The position numbers and the translations under genes were made by a program. From Anaspis maculata (Eukaryota; Arthropoda; Insecta; Coleoptera; Scraptiidae): a DNA stretch of 64,000 nt. The notes beneath the pieces were generated by a model. It was not told the origin of the DNA. It did not search any database and saw only the letters and a list, made by a program, of their open reading frames with translations. Of this stretch, positions 37,820 through 49,452 are shown in pieces; within the stretch, counting starts at the first letter, position 1, and every line of letters begins with the position of its first letter. The stretch covers positions 30,251,681 to 30,315,680 of the forward strand of contig OX421965.1 in NCBI GenBank assembly GCA_949128115.1, in the 5' to 3' direction.

Positions 37820-37849
37820 ATGAATTTCAAAACCGGAAGATCGAGATGA
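37820..37849 (+). promoter_or_regulatory. Upstream ORF overlapping the MCFD2-like start codon
   Basis: An ATG at 37820 opens a nine-codon frame, MNFKTGRSR, ending at TGA 37847-37849. The stop overlaps the main start in ATGA. If the transcript includes this ATG, ribosomes would have to leak past it or reinitiate to make the EF-hand protein. Its presence in the mRNA depends on the acceptor at about 37803. Confidence 0.5.
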
Positions 37850-40706
37850 TTAAAACATTATTATTGGTGATAGCATCGCTCGTGATCATCGGGTCCCGAC
37901 TGACGGAATGCAGAGGACCTCATCATCCGCGCGGCGAAGCGGTGGTCAAGCACTCGCACTACAGGCCCACGAAGAACTCGCCGAATGCGAACAATAAACT
38001 CACCGAAGATGCTCAGCTGTTGCACGACAAAGAACATATTCAGGTACATGCGGAAATCTGTTTCGATACAAGGTTTTCACCTGTAATCCCACCAAATATC
38101 TCGTCAAACATTCATATAGAGTCCATGTTAATTTGATACCGGCACTTTGAGTGGTTTGGGATTGGTATCGAGCATGAGGAAAGTTGTATTAGTACCTAAC
38201 AGCAGATTTGTCAATAACAGTGACTGAGGTCTGGTCAGTTGAACTCTTTTGAATGTCGTAATTGCCAGGAATACTGCATCAATGAAAGTCTGATGCCAGA
38301 TGATGGTGTTTCCGAGTGTTTTAGAAAAATCCTCTGTGGACATTGTTTAAACGATACATATGAAAATGAGGTACACCTATACATATAGTACAACTTTCAG
38401 AAAAATTTAAATTTACCAATAATTCTTATGACATAGTGACTGCAGAAGCCCCGGGTTAGAATAGGTTTCCTCCTTTTATCACATGAAAGATAGTCAAAAG
38501 ACCCAGTACTTTTATCTTTGATTAACTTTAATCAAAAGGTAAAAATGTCATAGTAACTAATGTTGGAATACTGGTATCTATGGCATTTACCTTAAGACAG
38601 CCTCAGGGCAGAGTTACCCATGGTTGCCATTGGTTAATTATTCTGTCTGATGGATTGGAATCAAAGGCTGAAAGCAACCCAACCAGAGAATTAGATTGAG
38701 TCTGCAGTTGAAGTTTTTTTTCCCGTACAGGCGCTATAAATTTTCAAACTCTTTCCTGGCCGATACCACCCAGGCACGGCCGATCACCCGGCCTTTGGCC
38801 CAGTTGATATCCATGGATACCAAACCTGTGAGTTTTGTTATGGGTATCGGCCTGACAAACTCCATGGGTATATGCCGTTCACGTTTTAAATTCAGCAGAA
38901 TGATTTTTTGGAGTAAAAATAAAGTAACAAGCGGGGGGCTACGGCTACGGCTGATGGCATCTGCAAAGTTTTGGAGCGAAACTATCAGCGACTATCAGCC
39001 GTATCCTCCCAGCGCTCCAGCTTGTCACTTCATTCTTGCTCCAAAAAGTCATTTCACTGAAAATAAAAAGTGAACGGGATATACCTATGTCAAACTGACA
39101 GCCGCACGATTTTTGTAGATTTAGAGGTGCCCCTTTTGTGCTTTTTTTGTGCCGTTAAGGCAACAGATACCTTGATCCTTTGTGTGCTCGAGTGTGGTTT
39201 GGGGGTCCGATGAGCTCCTTGTGTTTTCTGTAGCTTTCGGGGCCCCAGTATGCTCATCCCTTTCACGTATTCTTGCGATCTCTACTGTATGCGGCTCTGT
39301 TGTGTGGTTGAGTGTGAAACCAAGGCCTCATGGTGTCTTCCTGTCCTTTAAAACCCTAATGGGGCCCCTACTTCCGTCGTTTTTCAATATTTCAGATATC
39401 TTATGTGCCTCATGGATTTGCTTTAGCCGTTCTTGGGTTGACTGAAGCCCTCTCGGTGCTGTCTTGTGTCCCTTGGAGGCCCATTGAGCCTAACCCCCCT
39501 TTTCATTTGATTTTTAGAACTGTCGTGTCGTTGTGGGTTTGGTGTGGGGCGAGGTGTGGGGCTCATTTTACATGTCGTTTGGGGCTCTGAAGTTCAAAGA
39601 ATTAGAACTCCGCCCCAGGTATTCAACCCGTGAACCGATTTTCACAAATTATTTTTCAAACAATAGGTACATAATTGGTTCTTGAACATTTTCCAACAAT
39701 TCTTTTTTAGTTTTTCAGTTGAGAAAAAACCTATAATACCTTTTTTCTATGAAACTCAATATTCTGATGGATAAAGTTCTGCAGCCCATTAAAACTTCTT
39801 GAACCGCAGTGCTTTGTGATGTGTAAACGCAAGCTATAGTCTCTCAGAATGGTTGCTCGACTTGTCCAGTTTTTTTCTTCAATTTCCCAATCAAGTCTCC
39901 CGTTCTCGAAGGGACGCCTACTACAAATTCGTTGCTGACGTCTCTGGATACCACCAGGAAAGTTTTGTGTCGCCTACAACAAATTTTTAATTTTTGTTTG
40001 CAGGAACATTTGGAGGAAATAATTAACGAACCGGACGTCTCCAAGATGACTGACGAAGAAATGGAATTCTACTACTTCCAAATGCACGACACCGACAAGA
40101 ACTCCAAACTTGACGGCTTGGAAATGCTACAAGCCATCCTTCACACCATCCATACGCACGACGAAGCCAAAGAAAGCGAAGGGGAAGAAAAAGTGCAGGA
40201 CACTGAAGAAGATTTCGAGTATTACATAGGTAAATCCCGGTTTCAGTCGCGGAAAAACATGTCTGTTAACGGTTGACTAGAATTAGTTGTTACGCTTGGA
40301 GTTACCATAACTTGCTCCATTATTACTTCTATTTTCGAAATGAAACTTCTTTAGTCGCAATTGTGTTTTGCGACCGTCACGAATAGTGAACGTAAACTCT
40401 GTCCGTAACAGGAACATAGTGGGGTAAGAATATATTCTTGCAATGACGTTATAAATCTTAGCCATCTATCCACTCATACTCTGGACATTTCATTTTTGCC
40501 GCTGGAAGTGGCAACCACGCCAAGTTTTTTTTGCTAAATTTTACATCCAAATACATTTAATTTCAGAATTAATCGACCATCTGCTGAAAGAAGACGATGT
40601 CGACGACGATGGATACTTGAACTACGTAGAATTCGCTTCTGGAAGAAAAAAAGCTGTTATAGCCGAGAAGGAAGCCAACAAGCCCTCTGTGAAGATGGTT
40701 CCGTAA
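37846..40706 (+). CDS. MCFD2: MCFD2-like EF-hand secretory-pathway protein (187 aa, three coding exons)
   Basis: Coding exons are 37846-38043, 40004-40229 and 40567-40706, all with GT-AG introns (1,960 and 337 bp) in phases 0 and 1; the joined length is 564 nt. Residues 1-22 form a signal peptide (MIKTLLLVIASLVIIGSRLT). EHLEEIINEP precedes EF-hand loop 1, D95-E106 (DTDKNSKLDGLE). Loop 2 is D152-E163 (DVDDDGYLNYVE) with canonical D, D, D, G and E positions. Known MCFD2 proteins bind the lectin LMAN1/ERGIC-53 and help export glycoproteins from the ER; this role is inferred by homology. The protein is longer than the 146-residue human form because of a basic N-terminal stretch and an acidic insert between the EF hands (SEGEEKVQDTEED). 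The start was chosen for the signal peptide. Confidence 0.85.
38044..40003. other. Intron 1 of the MCFD2-like gene
   Basis: The intron is 1,960 bp with GTACAT at the start and TTTGTTTGCAG at the end. It contains ORFs at 38128-38343 (-), 38696-39073 (+) and 39182-39445 (+) with no recognisable domain. The block 39120-39590 is less AT-rich than the rest and may be a decayed element. No TIR or target duplication was identified. Confidence 0.55.
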
Positions 40707-40747
40707 CTTCTCGTGTAGATAAACGAACTTAAACTCCAAAATTTCAG

Positions 40748-40753
40748 AATAAA
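40748..40753 (+). terminator. Polyadenylation signal of the MCFD2-like gene
   Basis: AATAAA lies 41 bp after the TAA stop, giving a very short 3-prime UTR. It is 7 bp from the oppositely oriented signal of the neighbouring gene. Confidence 0.6.
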
Positions 40754-40760
40754 TTAATGT

Positions 40761-40766
40761 TTTATT
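40761..40766 (-). terminator. Polyadenylation signal of the minus-strand secreted-protein gene
   Basis: TTTATT on the plus strand is AATAAA on the minus strand, 58 bp past the stop of the gene ending at 40825. Cleavage 10-30 nt beyond it would fall inside the 3-prime UTR of the opposite gene. Confidence 0.55.
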
Positions 40767-40824
40767 TGGGACAAACTTAACAATTTACTATTCAGACTAT
40801 AGCATTCTTCGTTCGAAATGATTA

Positions 40825-41841
40825 TCACGACTTCCCATCGTTTGCATTGCAAACAAATCGAGCACAGTCCCCTCCCGATGATCCCACTTCGGCGGCTTGA
40901 TCGACTTCCTGCAGTATGTACTGATAACTCCTGTCTGGATCCAAGGAAAGCATTTGCGAAGCTTTCAGGAGTATGTCGCCGGCGGACGTGTACTTTTTGG
41001 CTTGCTGGGGTTGCTGGCAGGCGATGTTTTGCAAACATCCATTGTCGCCGGGAGAACCTATAGGAATTGCAATTTAGTAAATTGAGCTGTTGGTATAGTT
41101 AGTTTACCTGTGAGATAGCTGAGGAACAGCAAAATTTCTTCTTCGCTCAGCAATTTTTCTTCGCCGTCATCGTTGCTGCGACCAACTCCTCCTTTCCAAC
41201 CGCCTGCGCCGATAGATCCAGCTGCGAAGATCAAGGCTTTCAGCAGGACCAAGACTAGGAGGTTGGTCAAGTTCAGGGACACCACTTGCGAACCACCTGC
41301 GCCCGTGGTCGCGAAGCCTCTGGACATTAAATTTCCTGCCAGAGAACTCAGCATTCCTTTAGCATCAATGCCTCTGAAAACCCGAGTGAAAAACACGATT
41401 TATAATAACTAACAGTTACATTTTATGATAACGCCAAGGGAGGCCTTGGCTGAAATTGTCTAAACTCCGTATATGAGAAATAACATGACAATGGTAGCTC
41501 ACTTGTTGATGGCAAGTACCTAAATGCATTTAGTTGTCTGTTGCTCTGATCTTTCAACTGGTTTGATCTTCTTAAGAGTGACTGATTTTCACCAATTATT
41601 CAATAAAATTTGATTGAGAAAAGGGCTGACTCGCTTCCCATTATATCTAATTAAGTTACCGGTAACTACAAAAGCTCTTAAAGTTTTTCAATGAAATTGT
41701 ACTATAAACTCTTTGATACGGAAGAAACACTCACCTAGCGATATTATTTATGTTACTTCCATTATCGTCGAGAACTGCTGCGGCGGTGCCATCGAGGACC
41801 ACGCCAAAACACAAAATTATTACCGCGATCTTGCATTCCAT
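40825..41841 (-). CDS. Small secreted protein of unknown function (201 aa, three exons)
   Basis: Exons on the minus strand are 41841-41735, 41373-41108 and 41057-40825. All junctions are GT-AG (AG|GTGAGT, TTTTCAG|AG, AG|GTAAAC, CCTATAG|GT), and the joined length is 606 nt. Residues 1-22 (MECKIAVIILCFGVVLDGTA) are a signal peptide. The middle is Gly- and Ala-rich with a hydrophobic stretch at about 66-92 (VVSLNLTNLLVLVLLKALIF). That stretch could be a membrane segment or amphipathic helix. The C-terminal part has four cysteines in two pairs (CLQNIAC and CARFVC) around a helical stretch (SAGDILLKASQMLSLDPDRS). This layout recalls conserved arthropod secreted proteins without an assigned function, but I cannot name a family. 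It is convergent with the MCFD2-like gene. Confidence 0.75.
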
Positions 41842-42344
41842 TCTGCAAGGAATGTGAGTGACAAATGCAGCTACCCCAAGGCATTTTTATATATTTATAT
41901 GAGTTCGGTAATCTTTTTGAAATCGCCGGTACGCCATTCCATTGTTGTGACGCCAGGACTTATTGTTTATGCTCCACGTCTTGAACGAACCATCTCGGTA
42001 TTTTGCTTCTGCACTTATTGTTTATTGTGAAAAATATTAGAAACTTTCATTCCTGCGCGTATATGTCGCTCTTGTAATTGAATAATGACAACAACAATGG
42101 CTTGGATTATTATGTGATTATGATTAGACTGTGCGGGTTTATGTAAGAGTTCGGTTTTCTAGTTTGACACTTTCGTTTTCCACCGGAAAATTCCATCGAA
42201 GCTTGAAGTGACGTTAATTATTGTTGTTGGACCTCCAAAACGGAACGAAAAGCATCCCCATCAGGTCCTGGTTGATTAACATTAACAACTGATAAGCAAA
42301 AATCTATTATAAGTATATTCTTTCGCATTAGATGGACTTATCTT
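41842..42344. promoter_or_regulatory. Upstream region of the secreted-protein gene
   Basis: This 500-bp stretch precedes the start codon at 41841 on the minus strand and must hold its promoter if there is no upstream exon. A TATATATTTATA-like block at 41888-41899 lies about 50 bp upstream of the ATG and could act as a TATA element. No other feature is seen. Confidence 0.3.
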
Positions 42345-42347
42345 CCC

Positions 42348-43402
42348 AACTAAACTGCCCAACAAATATGTTGTGAGGGAAAAATTGGTCCAAGTTTGGT
42401 CCACAATAACTTTTGAATGACACAAACCATTTTGATTCTGTTTTGATACGGTCAGCGAGCTCAGTCTTTTCGTTATTCACCTTCAGGAGATGAAGATCAG
42501 GAAGCCTCATGTAAAATATCTACAGGGTGAAATGTAAAACAGTACAAAATTTTAGCAAATTCAACGGACCCCCATTTTCAGATTTTTTTTCTCAAATGCA
42601 AATGAAAGGATTATAAAGTGTTATGTTTTAGCTTGCGTCCAGTTTTGAAATTTTCAAAATCTAAAATCTGGTTCTGACTTCATGATATTTTCTCTTGAAG
42701 GATGCTGATTTATCCCATCGCTACAAAAAAGACTATGTTACTCTGATGATGGGAGGTTGCAATTCACGAATATTGTTGCTGAACGTTTCTCGGCAACTTA
42801 ACTCGCAGACCATCTGGAATACCTTGATCAAGGCTTCAAAAAAGGGGGTTCATTCAAAATTGGCGACACAGGTGTTTTCCTCGAAAATTGAATTTGATCA
42901 GATTTTTACAATTGAAATAAGCTTTCTTTGTGATTTTGACCTCCTGAACTTGATGCTGATGGTCAATTTTAGTATTTGCTTATGACAGGCTCCCTAGGCT
43001 AACATAGTCTTCCTTGTAGCGATAGGATAAATCAGCATCCTCCAAGAGAGAAAAAAAATCATGAAGTCAGAACTAGAGTTCCAATTCAAAAAATTTCAAA
43101 ACTGGGCGCAAGCCAAAACGTCACGCTTCACGATCCTCCCATTAACATTTAAGAAAAAAAATTCTGAAAACAGGGGTCCGTTGAATTTGCAAAAATTTTG
43201 CACTGTTTTACATTTCACACTGTAGATATTTCACATGGAGCTGCCTGACCTTCACCTCCTGAAGGTGAATAACGGAAAGACTGCTCTCAAAAACTGTGGA
43301 AACAAAATCGAAATGGTTTGTGTCATTCAAAAGTTCTTGTGGTCCAAAGTCAGACCAATTTTTTGCTTGCGACAACATATTTGTTGCGCAGTTTATTTGC
43401 AA
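42348..43402. mobile_element. Palindromic element P4
   Basis: The arms of about 380-400 bp are inverted copies: AACAAATATGTTGTG on the left against CAACATATTTGTTG on the right, and CATCGCTACAAAAAAGACTA against TAGTCTTCCTTGTAGCGATA near the centre. TACAGGGTG (42521-42529) is paired with CACACTGTA (43216-43224). The ORFs overlapping the arms are shadows. No transposase is seen. A hAT MITE sits 18 bp beyond the right arm. Confidence 0.75.
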
Positions 43403-43420
43403 AATATTGAGAGCTTCTTT

Positions 43421-43620
43421 CAGGGCCGGGCCTGGCCTATTTGCCGCCTGCATGCCAGCAAAAAATTGCCGCTTCCCTCACCGGCAGTGGAGACTCCCCA
43501 CCCCCCAAATGCGGGAATGGAACAAGTCCTTTGAAATTCAACTTTATTATTATATTGCCGCCTCTATGACTTGCCGCTTGCGTGCAGGCACGCACTGCAC
43601 GCCTTCTAGGCCCGGCCCTG
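43421..43620. mobile_element. hAT-type MITE, 200 bp
   Basis: The termini are CAGGGCCGGGCCT and AGGCCCGGCCCTG. The flanks GCTTCTTT (43413-43420) and GCTTCTTC (43621-43628) form an 8-bp target duplication with one mismatch. The inside contains repeated TTGCCGCCTGC-like motifs. A partial relative lies at 47970-48058. Confidence 0.8.
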
Positions 43621-44734
43621 GCTTCTTCATATCCAATCTCATAATCGTGATCAGTAAAACAGCTACAAAAAAATGACGATATTTTGTGTTGATGCATTTT
43701 TCTTCGAGTTTCATTTATCCTTACATTGCATAATTTTGTTGAAGACCTAGAATAATTAGCGTTGGGTACCTACTTAGATGATTGAGGGACAAACGTTCAA
43801 ACACACTATTTATTACTGCGTACTACTAAATGACACGTCAAATAAATTGTCGCACTTGGATATCACACTTCGCTGTTGATCGCACTCTCACTGTTAACCT
43901 TCAAGTAGTCGCGTGTTCATGTGACGTTACTGCTTGCGTGGCGCCATATCACACCAAAGGGTAAATGAGGTTATTTTTCCACTTTTTTTTCAAATGATGA
44001 ATCGGTCAAAGCATTATTGAACAGTGTGTTATCCTTTGAACCATAAACTAGGTACGCAAAAGTCAATAAATACTTCGTTCCCAAAAATTTTGCCGTTTTT
44101 AGATTTGGATGTTACTCGCTGGATTGCTACAAAAATATTGTATTCTGTTTGAAGTGTTTGCTGGCGCACAATCTTTCGGACATCAATCCGTGGCTTAGCA
44201 AGACATTAGGTGCTTCACATAAAGTAAATACAAGGTGCTAATTAAAACGATGCAAAATTTCTGAGCGTTAAGAAGCTGCCGTTCGAAAGCTGACTTTTTT
44301 CCGGATTTCAACCACAAAGATATGGAGGTGGGCCTCAATGTACAGGATGGTGTTTGAATTTTTCGCCTCTCTCCTTGATAGAAGGTGATCACAAATATCA
44401 CCTTTTTGGTTTGCTATCACAGCTTCTTTCATTTTTGATTGATTTTTAAAATTGGAGGATAATATTGGAGCTGAAACTTCCCGTAAAAAGATCTGATGAT
44501 CAAAGTTGGCTCGAGACACACTTTCAAAATCAAGGGCTCCATCAAAAGTGGCCGAAATCTACAATGTCATTAAAAGTCCGTTTCGGGGGAAAAGTTTGAT
44601 AAGAATCACCTTCCTTTCGCAGGGATCATTTATGCTGAATATGTTAGGGTCTTTTTAGCTTGTCCAAAGGTCTTATTGAAAAATGCAGGCATGTATGCGC
44701 GTGGTATTGCGTGCATTATTCAATAGGATTGGAT
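43621..44734. repeat. Repeat family R, uninterrupted copy (about 44048-44402)
   Basis: About 350 bp match 49895-50171 plus 52522-52610. Shared pieces include ATTGCTACAA.AA..TTGTATTCTGTTTG, GGACATTAGGT and GGTGATCACAAAT. The block at 44321 (AGATATGGAGGTGG) is the empty-site equivalent of the place where palindrome P3 inserted in the other copy. The rest of this segment shows no gene. Confidence 0.65.
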
Positions 44735-45197
44735 AAAATAATTGATTTATTTAATCGATTAGGTAAGGGGTTTATTAGTAGGCAAAATATGAAGAAAGTA
44801 GAGTAAGCCTATTTCCTCGCTCTATTTTCCAAAATAGAAATTTCAAATTTAGCAGGCGACTTCCTGATACCTAGATACATTTAGAAGACAATGTTATACC
44901 CTTGACAGACTGCACCTTAATGATCATTGAGTGTAATGATCATTAACGTTAAATGACGATTGCGAATTTGGGGGTGACACACTGCAAATCGTAATAAGCC
45001 TATGAGCTTGCGCCGTAGCGCATGAATAAACGTGGCGATCAATTTTCCCCCAGAATGTCAATGTCAAATGGTCGAATGGTCCGGAGTATTGGGCTATTAT
45101 TGCCCTTATTATCTATAATCATAATATTAATTTCATATTTTCGGTGAGGTGTGAGAGGTGGATTTAGCTTAGATTCCATTCAATCAAGAAAGCGTAG

Positions 45198-45262
45198 TGT
45201 GAACATTGCAAGCAATAACAAAGTAGGTACCTAATTATTGCTTGCAATGTTCACACCACATC
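45198..45262. repeat. Perfect hairpin, 22-bp arms
   Basis: GTGTGAACATTGCAAGCAAT is followed after about 20 bp by its exact inverted copy. It could be a tiny MITE or a structured transcript element. No target duplication is clear. Confidence 0.65.
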
Positions 45263-45594
45263 ATACTATCTTTATTTGTTGCCAGAATATATGTCGAATT
45301 TGTATTGAGTCAAAAGAAATGAAGAAAAAGAAGAATAAGAGACTGATGATTCAGTCAATTAACCTGATCAAAATCGCATAGCCCCATAGTCTAACCAACT
45401 TTCAAGTGCGGCCCTGATTAATTTGCGCGGCTGGCAAGTGGCAAGGCAACTGACAGATGCATGTTATAGTTCATTATGTTTGTATCTATCGTGTGGTTTA
45501 TTTTAACTTTTTTTGCAATTTTTCAACTGCTTTTGCGATAAGTACCTTTCATTTCGCTTGCTTTTGCAAAATTTCACATTTTTCACGACGGATG

Positions 45595-46015
45595 TTCTGG
45601 AAACCTCCATTCCCTCATCAATAAATTCGACTTTGCCAAAGATAGAGTACCACCAACCGATACTGTGCTACAAGTTCGCAATGTTCGTATCATCCAACTT
45701 TCGCGAACAGGTGCAGGCGGTCATTTCTTATGTAAAGCGGGGAGATTTTTCAATTTTTCGTACGTGCTTATACGTGCACGCTACGGGAATTATATACCTA
45801 CCTGTCTCACGGATATACTTTCGGAAACCCATCTCCTCATCAATAAATTCGACTTCGCTCAAAAATAAAGTGCCGCCAATCTTTATCCTGCTGCCGGTTT
45901 GCAATGTTCGTATCATCCAAATTTCGCGAATAGGTGGTAATTTCTTATGTTTTAAGGAATTTCATTTTTCCGCACGTGTTTACACGTGCACACTACGGGC
46001 ATTATCTCATAATTT
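45595..46015 (+). repeat. Direct duplication, about 225-bp period, two units
   Basis: The first unit starts near 45595 and the second near 45820. Both contain CTCATCAATAAATTCGACTT, GCAATGTTCGTATCATCCAA and CACGTG-type blocks in the same order. The units have diverged by point changes and small gaps. Confidence 0.7.
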
Positions 46016-46639
46016 GGTACAAGAGATGTTGTTGCAAGAAGCGAGACACAATATCCAGTTCCTCTATTCCAGAAATACGTGTCTGAATGGCGTACTGAAA
46101 TGACGGACTTGATGACAAATGACAGATATCGCGATTCATTGCAGAAAGTCTGTGCAATGGCATTCAAAAATCACTGCGTTGATGCACGACCACCGGCGAT
46201 TATTCGGCGACTATGTTTACTCCTAGTTAATGACCATTAAGGTCCTAAATGACGTTCCAAATGATTATTAGGTAAATGACGATTTGACACACTGGTCATT
46301 TATATCGTAATTTACGCTTGATGATCATTAAGTTTTCCAGTCTGTCATGGGTATTAGTTTCACCAAAAACTTGATGTTGTCTTCTAGATGTATTCATCAG
46401 GAAATCGCATGCCAAATTCGAAATTTCTATTTTGAAAAATAACGCAAGGAAATAGATTTATCTATTTTCTTCATATTTTGCCAACAAATAAAGTAATCCC
46501 TTGATCAATAAACTAAATTAATCGATTCATGAACCAATTCATCAAACAAAAACAGGTATCATTATTTAAGGATTTTATTCATGAAATCAACGACTGGCTG
46601 TTCATTACGGTTATGACCAGGGTTCATCGATGCAATGTA

Positions 46640-47165
46640 TAGATGATCATTAAATCAATTAATTTTCAACGTCAGTTTATGTAACTTCAACATTCCCGTT
46701 ATGAACAGTTGCATTTATTCAATGAAAAGAGTATCAAGCACACCTTTCATAGATATGATGAATCAAGTAATCCCTCAAAAAAAAGTTCATCATTTCATGT
46801 TATAACGTTCATTCCGGCAATGAATTGGTTCACTGGACCAATTTCAAATAACTTATTCATTGTATCAGTGATGTCCTCCGTTATATTTATGCTACTATTT
46901 GGAGTGTAGGCGTAACATCTTGATCTATTTTTCCATAGAACTTTATCACTCGGGAATGTATGCCGAAAAAGCTGTGTGTCGCATAGCACGTAAAATACAA
47001 ATGATGGTGCCGACCCCATGCGATGTTGGTGGTCGTTAAAAATCCCTACTTTGTGTTGGAACACACAGGGGTTCGGCAAAATTTCCGGTATAATGGAGGA
47101 AAGCATTCACCGGCGTCGGTGTCAAGCCTCGTTGCGGAAATAGGCCGACGTTAAACAAACAAATA
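46640..47165 (+). mobile_element. LINE 3-prime end fragment (within 46930-47165)
   Basis: The end GAAATAGGCCGACGTTAAAC followed by AAACAAAT has the look of the 3-prime terminus of an RTE-like LINE. It is preceded by CCGGCGTCGGTGTCAAGCCT. No RT sequence accompanies it, so it is a short 5-prime-truncated copy. The assignment rests on the tail only. Confidence 0.4.
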
Positions 47166-49036
47166 GAAAAAAACGTGGGTGCGTGACCATAGTCACCCTC
47201 GGAAGAAGTGAAACCTCTATAGCTATGAATCAGTTAGCAAACAACTTTCGAAGAGGTGTTCTTTTCGTACTCCCGCTCCGCTCCCTAACGGTTTGTATCA
47301 TCTTGTTCTTTTATTATCAGTCTTATTATTATCATTATTATGAGTCACTTAAAGGGCAAAATACTTTCGACATGATTTTTTCACGATCAGTCTTTTTTTG
47401 TTTCTTTCCTTGCTGCGATTGGCGCTTAAACTCCCATTCTCCGTCACTCATACCCCTAATACAATAAATATCTATTTTCATCAATAATATTCTCTACAAA
47501 GTACTTATATTATAATGATAATTTTTATTATTATTATTATTTTATTTCATCTCCCTGCGGTGCCGGTGAGCCGACGAGATCCGTTCGTCCATGGTACACA
47601 TTATAATAATGCGAATATGACATCGTGACGGGTTTTCTTACTGTACGATTTACCCCGTTATATTACAGCACGGTGGAAACTGTGTCTGGCAGGCACAGCA
47701 TGGCAATCTAATGATCTCCACAAAGTATAAGAATGTCGTTTGGAAAACTCCGGTATTAATTTTTAATGAAAAAATATAAAATACATAGCTATTTACATAG
47801 GTATGTACCTCGTGAATGTGATTTGAGGTTACTACGTGGTTCTAGAGTTTCTACGATATTATCTTCTCCAATCACAATAAGGTCGTAGGTTAAATTGAAA
47901 TATTGACAGAATTGATGAGTATTTCCATTTATGTGCTCGCCACCGTACCTCCTTGTATTTGGAATGTCACTCCTGTATTGCCGCTCCTATGACTTGCCGC
48001 CTGCCATACCCGCTTGAGTGCCGGCACGCACTGCACGCCTGCTAGTCCCGACCCCGAATATACATCCCCATCCCTATAATAAAATACATTCGCTCTAATC
48101 TATTCAAGCCAAGTCGAGAACCAGTTCAGTGTCGGCGATACGCATGACGAAAATAAATTGATCATTTTCGATTGCAAATGACACTGCCGTGAATTAGAAT
48201 TCATCGATCAAATCAAATTTTTGTTTATGATGGAAGCTGTTGTACTTGGAACACAATGCAAGCGGTGAAAGAATACTAGCTGTAAAAAATAGAACCGAAC
48301 GCGGCGAACGTCGCAACAGCTTATTCTTCTATTTCCTGGGACGACGCTAGTCGCCCCAAGGTCAGACAACGTTACAGGCGTTCGTTACAGCCACTGATCA
48401 ACAATCAGTGGACAAGCTACAGCTACAAGAAGCGTAGCTAACGCATACTTTTCAGTCGTAGAAAGCTTGAAAATGATTAGATAAGGGTTACTTGTTTATA
48501 GATGTTTCTAACGTTATTTGAACACCTGATTCAAACTCAGATAGTCGAAAACAATTTGGAACACCTTCTTGTGATTCTTCACGATGAATAGGTACTGACT
48601 GACATTTTATGTCATTTATCTTCTTATGCTTATCTTATGCGTTCCATAAGATCCCACTGTATTGATGTATTTGAGTGCCTTAAGGAACAGGGAAGAATGG
48701 AAGATTTTGGTTCTTTACCACTTCAGGATGGCCCCTGAGGTTACCTGCCACAGCAAACTCGTCGGCGCCATCTCTGGGATTGTCAAGTTTAGTCTCAAGA
48801 ATGTAAGCCCAGAAGCCCTTTGCTTTATCACAGAATGCATAATTCAGGCGCTGATCTATCGGACTATACCTTGTATTCCTTTGCTATGAAGACAGACACG
48901 AGAACTCGTCACAAATATCTTTATTATTGTTATTGTTACAATTTTCGCTGGAGACCTCGACGTGCGAATAAGACTCACCCGCACAACTGGCGGAGGAGCC
49001 GCTCATGAAAACTTATTGCCGGAATATTCTCAAAGC
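47166..49036. other. No gene recognised; ATT microsatellite and a MITE scrap
   Basis: An (ATT)n run occupies about 47529-47550. The block 47970-48058 (TTGCCGC.CCTATGACTTGCC, GGCACGCACTGCACGCCT) matches the right half of the hAT MITE at 43421-43620 and is a truncated copy. No gene is supported in the rest. Confidence 0.45.
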
Positions 49037-49452
49037 CAGTGCCGTCTTTTGAACAAATGAGGCCCCGGGCACAAGCAATGAGGAAGCCCTCTTATGAAGT
49101 ATGCGAAAAAAAAAACGCGCGAGTAAGACGAATTTTTTAATTTAGCGATTTCACTCCTTAATTTTTCTAGCACAATCAAGTACTGATTAAATGAACATTT
49201 TTATGAAAATTTTGTACTTCTTGAAAATTTTCGACAGAAAACGGGTCTTTTCTGGATTATAGTTCAGTGGAATGGAGCGCCGTGGGTGCTTGGGAGGTAA
49301 GGGGGGCGCACGATCAGATCATAAATAGACATAATTGAATAAACGTCGTGAATGGTAAATCAGAACAATATTCTTTACGAAAATAGTCTTCAGTTTTGGA
49401 AATTCAAGGGGGCCCCCAAAAAAGCCGAGGCCCATTCCTAAAGACGGCACTG
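49037..49452. mobile_element. hAT-type MITE, copy 2 (416 bp, complete)
   Basis: The termini are CAGTGCCGTCTTT and AAAGACGGCACTG. The flanks CTCAAAGC (49029-49036) and CTCAAACC (49453-49460) form an 8-bp duplication with one mismatch. The interior matches the copy at 31571. It is non-coding. Confidence 0.8.

Larger units (their letters stand above)
44735..46540. mobile_element. Palindromic element P7 with internal duplication
   Basis: The arms about 44735-45000 and 46230-46540 are inverted copies. CATATTTTGCC pairs with GGCAAAATATG, GAAGACAA with TTGTCTTC, and TAATGATCATT motifs are mirrored. The roughly 1.2-kb middle is not palindromic and holds a small hairpin (45198-45262) and a direct duplication. 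There is no clear transposase; the 196-codon ORF at 45513-46103 spans the duplication and shows no recognisable domain. Confidence 0.65.

Noticed and set aside
45513..46103. 196-codon ORF as a host gene
   Set aside because: It spans a two-unit direct duplication in a palindromic element and shows no recognisable domain.
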